From: Peltaster fructicola
Taxonomy: Eukaryota; Ascomycota; Dothideomycetes
DNA: 64,000 nt
Direction of reading: 5' to 3'
Assembly (NCBI GenBank): GCA_001592805.2
Contig: CP051142.1
Coordinates: 1,364,001 to 1,428,000, forward strand
In this document: positions 9,862 through 18,899 of the stretch, piece by piece
Layout of the letters: each line of letters starts with the position of its first letter
How positions within the stretch are numbered: position 1 is the first letter of the stretch
Position numbers and translations under genes: made by a program
Notes under the pieces: generated by a model
Seen by the model: only the letters and a program-made list of their open reading frames with translations
The model's database searches: none
What the model was told of the DNA's origin: nothing

Positions 9862-10569
9862 ATGGCGGACAGCTCTCTCGTCACGGACCCAGCGCTACTC
9901 TCAGTGCTTGCAGCTGCATCGAAAGCACGCGAACAAAGCTCCGCCATTTTGGACCTGTTAGAGCGGTATCACAATGCTTCCACGGGTGACTCGATTGAGC
10001 AGGCCTCTGAACTAGCGAAACAGCAGAAGCTACTCAATGCGCAGTTGTCGCAGCTTCGTGGACTGAATCGCAAAGCTGTCTTGAGCGTGCGGCGAACAAA
10101 GCAAGAGACGACGGAAGCAAGACAAGAGATCGATTCGCTACACCTGCAGCTGCAAAATCTATACTATGAGCAGAGACATCTCAAAGGCGAGATCCTGGCT
10201 TGCGAAGAGTACAAGTAAGTGTCTGTTGTCTAACGTAGAGCCGCACTGACATGCTTCAGTCACAAATATCGCCAACTATCGATGATACCCAAGGAGGAAT
10301 ACATCCAAGCACATTCTGATAGCGCCGAGCTAAACGATCACGAGCTCACAATCGCACGCATCGAGGACGAACATGCAGCAAGGCAAGCATTGGAAGAGCA
10401 GAGAGCCGCATTGCAGCAGCGCAAGGATGCTTTGACCATAGAGACAAATGCTAAAAAGGATGAGCTGGCTAAACTGGACACTGATATCGAGAAGTGGCTG
10501 CATGGCGAAACCGACATTCGCAAAGTGTTTGAGACTCGAGACAAGAAGAACGCAGAAGCGACGGTATAA
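9862..10569 (+). CDS. THO complex subunit 5 (THOC5/FMIP) family protein
   Basis: A 220-residue coiled-coil protein, exons 9862-10214 and 10260-10569, with a 45-nt intron (gtaagt...cttcag) that splits the Asn codon of an EEYNHKYRQL segment. The family hallmark is intact: a coiled coil leading into YYEQRHLKGEILACEEYNHKY and then SMIPKEEYI. THOC5/FMIP (PF09766) belongs to THO/TREX, which couples transcription to mRNP packaging and export in the nucleus. Filamentous fungi carry a short form of the family limited to this N-terminal coiled-coil region, so the small size need not mean truncation. The gene is convergent with the ERD1-like gene, only 23 bp between stops. Confidence 0.85.
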
Positions 10570-10592
10570 CGATCTATGGTCTACAACTCGAT

Positions 10593-11853
10593 CTAATCGT
10601 CTCCAAGCTTGTTGTGTTGGTCAACGAGCGGCAGCATGTCCATAGCCACCGCACTCCGTTGCCTCAACCACTCTGTCTCGACCCGCAAGAACACCCACAT
10701 CCATCTTCGCAGGATCTCCAGTATCTCGATGATAAAGATCCCACCCTCAAACTCACCAAAGTGGTACAGATGTATGCTGAGCTTCAGACTCCATGTACAA
10801 CGCAGTACCAGATCAATGGCAATGGCTGCGTAGTAGATGTACTCGGGCTGGAAGATGCGCTGTCGACGAAGAGCCCATGGCTGTCCTGGCGCATTGCGTT
10901 CCCTAGCAGAGGAAAATAGCGTCAAGTCCCAATCCTTGGCGACATCCCAGTAGAAGCTGTAGAAGGAGTTGGTCATGATAGCAATGACCCATATCTGTGA
11001 CAATCCAGCTTCTGCTACCCACATACGCGATGGATGGCTCTCACGCTTCATGGTGGATATGATTATGCCTGGGAATGCACTGGCGTACTTGAGGGCGTTC
11101 GCAAGGTGTTGATAGCCTGTCTTGCCCTGAGCACGAGCTCTGATTGCCTCAATCAAACATTGTCGTAGTCGTATGCTGTCTGTTGTCAGTGTCCTCTCTT
11201 AAGCTTGTATTTGTCCACTCACAGGAAAGGTACAGCAAGGATGAAAGGTACCACAAGTCGTCCTCCACAGCTCCTATCAGGGTGTCCAAGCACTCCTTTG
11301 CCATTGAAGAGCAAGCATAGCACGACGTAGAGATCAGCTAGCGGTTTGGCATAGCTGGTCAAGACATCGGCAACAAGTATATCTCCAAAGCGTCCTTCTG
11401 CATCTGTAGCCAAGCCACCAATACTAACTCTTTGCAATGTTGTCAGGAACCTGAATCGTCCACGACTTGATAGATGCTCAGTAGGTACTGCGAATGCGAT
11501 CGCGATGAAGAGTAGATATGTGAACGGCAGCCATGCCGTTGGAAAGATGAAGAACAGCAATAGTGTTGCAACCAGAGGAATCGACAGAATCGTCGCGAGA
11601 CGATAGGTAGACTTGTCGGAGCCAGATGATGAAGAGCTTGGGTACTTGATCAGGCCAGGGACATCAATGCCGAAGCGATGCTGTAGTACGTTGAGGTTCG
11701 AGGCCCATAGCCACACTCCTGTAAGCCATCAATGTCGTGTCAAGGCGTGAGCTTCGTACTGAGCCACCTACCAAGGACAAGGAGTATCGCTACGCGAAAT
11801 GGCAACGGTAAGATTCGACCAAGCAACTGCTCGGCCGCAGGCTCGCTATCCAT
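10593..11853 (-). CDS. ERD1: EXS-domain protein Erd1 (Golgi phosphate recycling / ER retention)
   Basis: A multi-pass Golgi membrane protein, 386 residues, exons 11853-11772, 11718-11223 and 11175-10593. The introns are 53 nt (gtaggt...ttacag) and 47 nt (gtgagt...agacag). Exon 1 encodes a short N-terminus ending in a hydrophobic LPFRVAILLVLG segment; exon 2 continues with VWLWASNLNVLQ, the Erd1 start. EXS features at the C-terminus include RLRQCLIEAIR, HLANALKYASAFPG, FYSFYWDVAKDWDL and a final LRRWMWVFLRVETE segment. Family knowledge: Erd1 recycles phosphate released by Golgi glycosylation and helps keep glycosyltransferases and HDEL proteins in place. The second acceptor is preceded 4 nt upstream by another AG that would break frame. 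There is no SPX domain, which separates it from Syg1/Xpr1. The length fits yeast Erd1 (362). Confidence 0.9.
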
Positions 11854-11990
11854 CACCGCATGCCCACAATGCGTGTAGGATGTGCGAGATATAGTTTCGT
11901 GACCAGCTCAAGGACATTTACGATATTAGCTCAAGCTCCTTGCAGGCCAGCTGCCAATGACATCAAATCGAAGATCCTTGTCAACACACG

Positions 11991-12692
11991 ATGTACATCA
12001 ATAGCAACGAAGCACTATCGGCTCAAGATGTCCTGCTTGTGCCCTACTGCCGGCATCATGTACGAGCATACCACGAGTGGATGCAGGACGCTGATCTTCG
12101 AGAAGCTACAGCATCTGAAGAGCTGACAATAGAGGAAGAGTATGCCATGCAGGAATCGTGGCGACAGGACCATGATAAGCTGACATTCATCGTCTGCAAA
12201 GCCTTAGATAGCCATTCGTCGTCCACACAGGCACTTCGAGCTGGCGAAGCAGACGCTGCTGAGCATATGGTTGGAGATATCAATCTTTTCCTGCTCAACG
12301 AGGACGATGACAGTACTGAACAATCCATACTCATCGGCGAAATCGAGCTAATGATCGCACAAACCAAGAGTCGTCGACAAGGCTATGGACGAGCAGCACT
12401 ACTCGCGTTCTTGGAATATGTCGCAGCACGCCAGGCTGATATCCTCGAGGAACACTGGACAGGCATTGAGGCCACTCATGCGGTTCGACCTTCGAACCTT
12501 GCATATCTCCGTGTCAAGATCAACCAGGTGAACAACGCAAGTATCTCGCTGTTCGAGAGTGTAGGATTCAAGCTTGTCTCTCCTACTCCTAACTACTTCG
12601 GCGAGCTTGAGCTTAGAGTCAGCCCAGACATGTATCTCCCAGGTGGCACACCAGGCCGATACCAATGCCTTGGCTATCAAGATGACCATTGA
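11991..12692 (+). CDS. NAT9: GNAT N-acetyltransferase, NAT9 family
   Basis: A 233-residue, intronless acetyltransferase. The NAT9 opening is visible: LLVPYCRHHVRAYHEWM followed by EATASEELTIEEEYAMQESW, which marks it off from other GNATs. The acetyl-CoA loop is RRQGYGRAALLAFLEY, and NNASISLFESVGF is the usual late GNAT motif. An acidic insert of about 40 residues separates the halves. Animal NAT9 acts on microtubule stability and JNK signalling; the fungal substrate is unknown to me. It shares a 137-bp divergent promoter with the ERD1-like gene and is convergent with the FAD oxidase, 29 bp between stops. Confidence 0.9.
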   Translation: MYINSNEALSAQDVLLVPYCRHHVRAYHEWMQDADLREATASEELTIEEEYAMQESWRQDHDKLTFIVCKALDSHSSSTQALRAGEADAAEHMVGDINLFLLNEDDDSTEQSILIGEIELMIAQTKSRRQGYGRAALLAFLEYVAARQADILEEHWTGIEATHAVRPSNLAYLRVKINQVNNASISLFESVGFKLVSPTPNYFGELELRVSPDMYLPGGTPGRYQCLGYQDDH

Positions 12693-12721
12693 AGGTCGTG
12701 AAACATCTATGGAAAAGCTGG

Positions 12722-14203
12722 CTATTCAAAGTCGAAGAAGGTTGTCAACAGCATCACACCATTGGGATCATACACCTTCTGCAGCTGTCTCAGTCGTATC
12801 AGATTAGGCTCTGTGTACATGAGCTTCGCCGGAGTGCCTGCAATGGCATAGTTCGGGTACAGGTTGAGACCATTCAATTCCTGGCCGTCTGCTTTCGCTG
12901 TCTCAGCCAGCACTCTCGCCGTCTCTTTCAAGGCGCTATGCCAAAAGTCGTCCTGCTGAGCGTCGTCCCAGGAATAGTAGATATTCAAGGGCAAGGAGTT
13001 TGTGGTGTGCGGCCAGGCTGCGTCTTTGGCAAACTGCGCATACGGCGCAAACGCTTCAAGCTCAAGAGACACGAACGAACCAGAGTGCGCCAGCATCTGT
13101 TGTCCCCAGTATCGACTCTGATTCTTGATCTGCTCCAACACTGGCATACTCAGCGATTGGAAGTTGACGGTGTTGAACGATCCACGGTGGCCCGACTGGA
13201 GAAGCGACGGTATACTGCCAACGAAGGAAGAGAAGCTCTGCTTATTGAAGCTGGCATTGAAAGACGCGAACGGGTTGATATCGCCAGGGTCGTCGTCGTA
13301 CAGTGCGATCAGAAGCGCACTTGGCTCTCCTTCGATGTAGTTGACCGTCGGCAAGATCTGAGCATGGAGATCCTGGTTGGTATTGGCAAAGTTGTGAGTG
13401 GCGTTCAGAAGTGGTGCAATCTCGTCTCCGGTCAGCAGTTTCACTCCTCCATACACAACAGATGACTGCGGGATTGCTTGGAGTCGCAGACTGTACAGCA
13501 CGCCAAATCGATTACCACCACCCCTGATAGCCCAGAAAAGATCAGGGTTGACAGTGTCCGAGGCAGTGGTCAGTGTGCCATTGGGTAGGACCAGCTTCGC
13601 CAAGATCAATGTGTCACCTGTAAGGCCATATCGATTCGTCTTCCAAGAGTACCCACCACCACCAGTGATCTTCTGGGGTCAGCAGTGTCTTTAGCATTGT
13701 GGAAGGACACATACAAAGCCACCAATGCCAGGTCCAGGAACACGACCTCCTACGACACTCAATCCTGTGCCATCGAGCTTGCTATACACATCGGCCCAGG
13801 AGATACCGCCCCCAATGTCGACATAGCTACGATCAGTACTGATGCTCACGTTTTGGAATCTGTGCATCGATATGTGTATGCCGGGAGTGGACGAAAAGCC
13901 AGGGTTCATTGCATGGCCAGAGCATGATATTGCGAAGCGAACACGCTGCTCGCCAATCAGCTTGACACCTGCAGCAAGGTCCTCAGGCGATGCTGGTAGG
14001 TATACGCATGTCGATGCCTGCGTCGAGGACGTCACCCAATGTAGGGAGTCCGTCGTGTACGGCACAAAGTATACCGCTGTGTTCAAGGAATGCTTGGTCA
14101 GAGCATTGAGTGCCAGACACGCATTGAGCTCCGTCTGGTTGGTTGCGAATGCGGCCTGTGCGAGAGTGTAGAGCAGAAGAAGAGACTGCGGGATGGACGG
14201 CAT
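12722..14203 (-). CDS. secreted FAD-linked oxidoreductase with BBE domain
   Basis: Berberine-bridge-type oxidase, 478 residues, exons 14203-13715 and 13669-12722, intron 45 nt. A signal peptide (SIPQSLLLLYTLAQAAFA) opens the protein when read from the ATG at 14203; an in-frame ATG at 14254 would bury it. PCMH FAD domain: CVYLPASPEDLAAGVKL, FAISCSGHAMNPG with the His expected to bind FAD, DIGGGISWADVYSKL, and GGRVPGPGIGGF joining to ITGGGGYSW. The second covalent Cys of bicovalent members is not seen, so I expect a single covalent link. The C-terminal BBE segment ends in LRQLQKVYDPNGVML. Family members oxidise sugars, alcohols or secondary metabolites; the substrate cannot be read. The acceptor is a tandem cag/aag site; the second AG gives the family spacing. 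No biosynthetic cluster surrounds it. Confidence 0.88.
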
Positions 14204-15046
14204 GACTGCGGACGTAAAGACTGAGGGATCAGAAGACTCCAAAGCTGAGGACATTGCTGCGATATTGGCATTCGACCTCTATGAGAGATTGGCCCCCATG
14301 ACAAGGCCAGTGGGTCTACATGACCGCCGCGGAACATCCTATGATATGGTAGTCTAGCACAGGTGTGTCTGATATTGACAAGCATCGGCTATGAGCAAGC
14401 AGATATCTTGTGACGCTCCCTGTGCCTGGTCGCAGCTCCTGCTGACACCATATGCGCTGACGATGAGAGACCTCCCTGCACGTGTGCATTGCTCCGGAGC
14501 TCTATGTCTAATCTATCGCTGTTTGTTCAAAGCAGTTCCAAAGTAAGAACTAGTGACATGGAAGAGCATTTCTGAAGTGAAGTCGACGCGAGGAGCCCGG
14601 CAAAAGGAGCATCCGGGACAGCAGAGTTGGCACCGGTGATTTGGCAAGCACTAATACACCGAACCCGACCGACACGAATGCACCGAGTCAAGATGAGAGG
14701 ATGCCTGGCTGGAAGATAAGTTCCAAGTGCTACACTAGAACGCACAACATTAGCCTGTAGCTATTGCTCTCCAGCATCTGCCAGCCGTCCACCCTCTCTA
14801 TACCCATCTGCCTCCTCGACCTTAAACATGCTGGTTGATAGTATGCTTGTTAAGTCTGACCGTGTGCTGTTGTATTGCTTGTGGTAAGGCGATACAAGCG
14901 TGCGATCGACAGGAAAAGTCACAGGCAACTTACAGGTCAAGCTCGCTGCGATCTCCTTCTGAAGCCCGCTTGTCTGAGAGTCCCTGTCAGTAGTACTGTA
15001 AGATAGCAGAGACTATATAACCAGGTATGTCCTAGAGAGTCCTCAT
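14204..15046. other. intergenic: upstream of FAD oxidase, downstream of KH gene
   Basis: Only short frames of no recognisable content. A TATA-like tract (ctatataa) lies near 15013, without clear assignment. Confidence 0.4.
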
Positions 15047-16510
15047 CTATCGAGGCATTGTCGCGTTAGAGTTCTTACTCGACTCACCCAATCGAGAATA
15101 CAGCATGTACAGTGCCATCTGATTGCATTCAGAAGTGCCAGTGACGGTGACAAGACGCTCGTTGCTGTTGTCCTGTGGCTCATTGATCTTGATGACGGAG
15201 CCAGACAGAGTTCTTATCTCATTGATCTTCGCACCGCCCTTGCCAATGATGGCACCAACCATATCGTTTGGAATGTAGATTTGCTGTGTGATTGGCTGTC
15301 CGTACGCAGCAGGTGTTTGAACTGCCTGTTGTGGAGTAGCAGGGTGCATCGGCTGCTGAGGAGGCTGCACGTATGGCTGAGCAGTGTTGACGTACGGGCC
15401 ACGAGGAGAGCCGGCATTGTATGGCATTGGAGCCTGTGCATGCTGTGGATGACCCATGTATGGAGCAGCATAGGGAGCGGCTGCTGGACCTCGAGCTGCA
15501 GGAACCGCGTGCTTACGATAAGGATCCGGAGGACCACCAACCTGGCCTCCAGCTGGCATTGGCACGTATGGAGCGACTTGCATACCACCTGGCATAGCAC
15601 CGGCATGTGCGCCACCGTGACGAGTTGCATATGCAGATGCTCCTGGTGATCCAAAGCGTTCTGTCAGCTGCTCAACGAGAGTTCTGCCAACATAGTAAGT
15701 TGCAATGTGAACAGCGTCGGCGACACCGAGCACAACAAGGGAGCGCTCAGTCGACAGAGGAAGGCAGGACTCAGAAGCATTGAGACGTGCTCCAGAGGCT
15801 TCTTGGATTTCGCGAATGCGCACACCTCCCTTACCAATGATACTGCCAATAAGGATGTGCGGAATGAGGAGACGGAGTGGATAGGTTTTGGAGTGTGGGC
15901 TGGAGGCGTCTTCGAGGGATTCTTGGTTGAGTGTGCGGATAATGAGGCCAAATGCTTTGGCGACGGCATCGACAGGACCGCTAACAGTCAAGATGCGCTC
16001 AACCGCACCACGAGAGTACTCACTGACTGTGCACTTGGCACCAGCAAGGCGGCGAATCTGCGTGACATTCTCGCCACCTTTTCCAATGACGGTGGCGGCC
16101 TCAGCGCTGGAGATGATAGCGCGCAAGTGGAGCCAGTTCGATTCATCCTGATTGTGATATGGTGTTCCCGCGCCAGGAGTGTCAATCGCCGCTGGAGCAG
16201 ATCCATTGGAAGTTACAATCGCTGGCAGTGATGCTTCAGGATTGCTGATGCTGCTGCTGACTGCTGGGACGTCTGACGTGGATGCAACGACCGGCTGTGG
16301 GATGTCAGGGAGGGCTGTCTTCTGTGATTCTTCCGCCTGTATAGTGGGATCCTGTGTAAGCTCTTGCTTCTCAGACTCTTGTTGGACCTTGTCCAGAGCT
16401 GGGCGCTTTGCGTGCGGACCATCTGTAGGGCCAGAGGGAGAGGAAGGCTCTTCGAGAGGGCGTTTCTGTGAGGGTGCTGTAGATTCGAGAGGAGAACGTG
16501 GTTCGGCCAT
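15047..16510 (-). CDS. triple KH-domain RNA-binding protein (PCBP/hnRNP K type)
   Basis: A 487-residue, intronless protein. Three KH domains are visible, each with the G-x-x-G loop as GKGG: KH1 at about residues 128-195 (VIGKGGENVTQIRRLAGAK), KH2 at about 210-280 (IIGKGGVRIREIQEASGAR) and KH3 at about 408-475 (IIGKGGAKINEIRTLSGSV). The first 125 residues are low-complexity and rich in Ser, Pro and Glu, with a basic HAKRPALDK patch. A Gly/Pro/Tyr/Gln-rich linker joins KH2 to KH3. This layout is that of yeast Pbp2/Hek2 and fission-yeast Rnc1, which bind mRNAs and affect their localisation, stability or silencing. I cannot choose among these orthologues by eye. Confidence 0.9.
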   Translation of the reverse strand: MAEPRSPLESTAPSQKRPLEEPSSPSGPTDGPHAKRPALDKVQQESEKQELTQDPTIQAEESQKTALPDIPQPVVASTSDVPAVSSSISNPEASLPAIVTSNGSAPAAIDTPGAGTPYHNQDESNWLHLRAIISSAEAATVIGKGGENVTQIRRLAGAKCTVSEYSRGAVERILTVSGPVDAVAKAFGLIIRTLNQESLEDASSPHSKTYPLRLLIPHILIGSIIGKGGVRIREIQEASGARLNASESCLPLSTERSLVVLGVADAVHIATYYVGRTLVEQLTERFGSPGASAYATRHGGAHAGAMPGGMQVAPYVPMPAGGQVGGPPDPYRKHAVPAARGPAAAPYAAPYMGHPQHAQAPMPYNAGSPRGPYVNTAQPYVQPPQQPMHPATPQQAVQTPAAYGQPITQQIYIPNDMVGAIIGKGGAKINEIRTLSGSVIKINEPQDNSNERLVTVTGTSECNQMALYMLYSRLGESSKNSNATMPR

Positions 16511-17590
16511 GGTGAGGTGATAACGAGCGAGACTCTTGCTGTCAGGGGATGTTTTGAAGTCTTTGCTTTAGCTTATGCTCGAACACAGAAGGGCGAGCCA
16601 AGGAAAATGTGCTGGCGAAAAGGAGGAGGTAGGAGTAACGCGCTCAGTGCTGACTGTGATGGAATTCGAGCAGATGTTGATGATTCGCCCGCACAGTCTT
16701 GAGCTGTGAGGTATGGAAGTGAACGGAGGCGAGTAGAGGAGCAAAAGCTCGGTTTCTTCTTGGTTGTGTATGTGGTGATTTGATAGTTCAAGGTGAGCAA
16801 ACGTCGCAAAGTGTGTGGTGTGTTGGAAGGAGTACAGTAGTTAGGATACTTGAGGCTCTTGCGAACTTAACTCAGGTCCTGTCTTGCCCGTCAGCGTCGC
16901 AGCTGCTGCTCGTGTTTGTGCAGTGTCGCTTGATGATGTGCGAGGAGCTTGCCAGATGCGCTGTTGGCTTCTGCAGTAGTTGTTTGTGAATTGAAAGGAG
17001 CAAGGAGCTCCAGGTGTCAAGCAATTGTTGGTGGAACCACTACGCCGAATTTGGATTGTGTGCGACGTAAGAACATGGGACGTCGCGCCCTGATCAACTC
17101 TCGACTACACATCTCGAGGAAAGGCTTCTGGTGACCATTGCAAGCAGATCCCCGAATCGTTGAGACCCGATGAGAGATCACGACAATGGATGAACTCGCT
17201 TTACTGTCGACAATGCGCAGCCACGCAATACAGACCATGACCTCGAGTTCACTCACGCACAGAGCGTGAAGACATCGATCAAACAAGGTGACGAAACAAT
17301 GGACGTCTACGGTGAGTATTGCTCGCCTTTCTTCGGTTGTCAGGATAATTCATTGTCTCTTAACTGCGCTACCTACCACATATTCACTTGGAAAGATAAC
17401 CCTTCATAACTGCACTTCGCCTTAATGTGTCTTTTGACCTTACTTCTGCATGATCACGACATCAAGATCCTGATAGACAACAACACCACATTCTCAAGAA
17501 TATCAGGCATGGCTCGTGTCAAGCGCTACCACCGAGCTGCGTGGGCACAAAGAGCAACGGCTCCTTCGTCCCTATGGGCATCGGTAGGAG
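16511..17590. other. long divergent 5' region, KH gene / chromodomain-like gene
   Basis: About 1.1 kb with no convincing frame. A possible short upstream exon for the plus-strand gene starts at the ATG at 17299, followed by gtgagt. Another ATG at 17509 opens a frame beginning MARVKRYHRA that closes at 17610. I could not join either to the chromodomain frame. A long leader is also possible for the KH gene. Confidence 0.35.
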
Positions 17591-18268
17591 ATGAAGCAAC
17601 CTCTGTCTAAAGAATACTCCGTCAGCCACCTGAGTCACCGGGATGATAGACTCGAGGCCATCATAGGAGAGTCGACAGACGATCAGAATCGAAAGCTCCT
17701 GCTTGCGAAGTGGGAGGGACATCCAACTTGGCGAGCGACTTGGGAGCTCGAGTGGCGTTTCACGAAGGATCAGCGTGATTCATGGGCAACACAGAAGCGT
17801 CGACTCGAGGCTATCGAACGATTTGTCGACGAGGATGGCGACGAAATCATGGACCACATGGAGGAGCCCTACAGTTGTGTGCGCGATGAGCCCTTCGAGT
17901 CTACACCACCTGCCTCGATCACAGCCAAACGCACTAAGACTGTTGTGAAGAACAGCTTAACAGGCCTACCAGCTGTTCTACTCGATGGGTCTGTCCTTGC
18001 CGAGGAGGACGCTGCGAGTATCCTACTTCAGCTTTGTGCAGCTGATTCTACCATGCAGGTTGAAGACAAGAACTGCCCTACGGACATCGCTGGAGTGAAC
18101 GGACACCAAGCGATCATCGAGTCAGATCAACAAGATGTGAAGCGTGTACCCGAGCCATTGCCAACCCAGCAGGCAGTTCATGCCAACCCTGCCTTCGACT
18201 ATGCGCAAAATGAGCTCGATTGCGCCTCAGCCATGTGTCTGCTCAGCCAATACCCTCGTGCGACCTAG
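17591..18268 (+). CDS. chromodomain-like protein
   Basis: A 225-residue frame. Near its start, EYSVSHLSHRDDRLEAIIGE, then RKLLLAKWEG, then ATWELEW resemble a chromodomain: the KWEG...ATWE pattern, the last strand and the start of the C-terminal helix. The rest is acidic and unstructured. Chromodomains usually bind methylated histone tails, but the aromatic cage cannot be verified because the first strand is poorly matched. The start is uncertain: a stop lies two codons upstream of the chosen ATG, so further N-terminal sequence would need an upstream exon. A retroelement-type chromodomain is unlikely, since no integrase or other element part lies nearby. Confidence 0.55.
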   Translation: MKQPLSKEYSVSHLSHRDDRLEAIIGESTDDQNRKLLLAKWEGHPTWRATWELEWRFTKDQRDSWATQKRRLEAIERFVDEDGDEIMDHMEEPYSCVRDEPFESTPPASITAKRTKTVVKNSLTGLPAVLLDGSVLAEEDAASILLQLCAADSTMQVEDKNCPTDIAGVNGHQAIIESDQQDVKRVPEPLPTQQAVHANPAFDYAQNELDCASAMCLLSQYPRAT

Positions 18269-18899
18269 AAAGCAGAAGTCAAGATGGTTTAGTACAGGAT
18301 TGAGATCATGGTAGAGACATACCGGTGGTCGTGGTACGATCACGTGATGCACTAGTATTCGAGCCAGCAGGCTGAATTCCCACCTCACTTTTTGTTATTT
18401 TCCACCTCATCCATGACTCGTGCTCATCAGCATCTCATTGTCTTCCAGTGTCACAAAGCTCTCAACCTCATGCACACAGCAGTCGACATCACCTCAACTT
18501 GTTGATAGTACTGTCCCATTGCCTCGCCAGTCGCCATTAGTTCACGCTCTGGCGACGACACTTCAGTAGACATCACGCTATTCCGCGACGAGTCACCGTA
18601 AAACCCCTTGCCACAGGTGTAGTGCCAGCAACTTCCTACAAACCTGGTGACAGTATGAAACGATACACACAGTAATGCAGCATACTGGGCTGAGTTTAGC
18701 TAAAGTCTAAAATGGTCGGTGACTCGAAGAGGTGCGCCGCAGCCCCAGCTGTGACTCAGCCTCTAAGAAGTCCCATAAGTGCTGCAATTGGCGACTACAG
18801 GATAGGTACTGCTCATCCCGTTTGCTTGCCTCATCGTCCACATCTCAGTGGTCACTTGCAGACGCTCAAGTCTGGTTGTCAACCAAGTGAAGCCCAAGC
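18269..18899. other. promoter region of the DUF2828 gene
   Basis: About 630 bp with a pyrimidine-rich stretch around 18378-18440, common upstream of fungal genes. No other feature seen. Confidence 0.45.

Noticed and set aside
12689-13465. A 258-codon plus-strand frame antisense to the FAD oxidase
   Set aside because: The minus strand encodes recognisable FAD/BBE motifs; the plus frame has an Arg-rich shadow composition.
17591-18268. Chromodomain as a remnant of a retroelement
   Set aside because: No integrase, reverse transcriptase, terminal repeats or other element parts nearby; the tail is not element-like.
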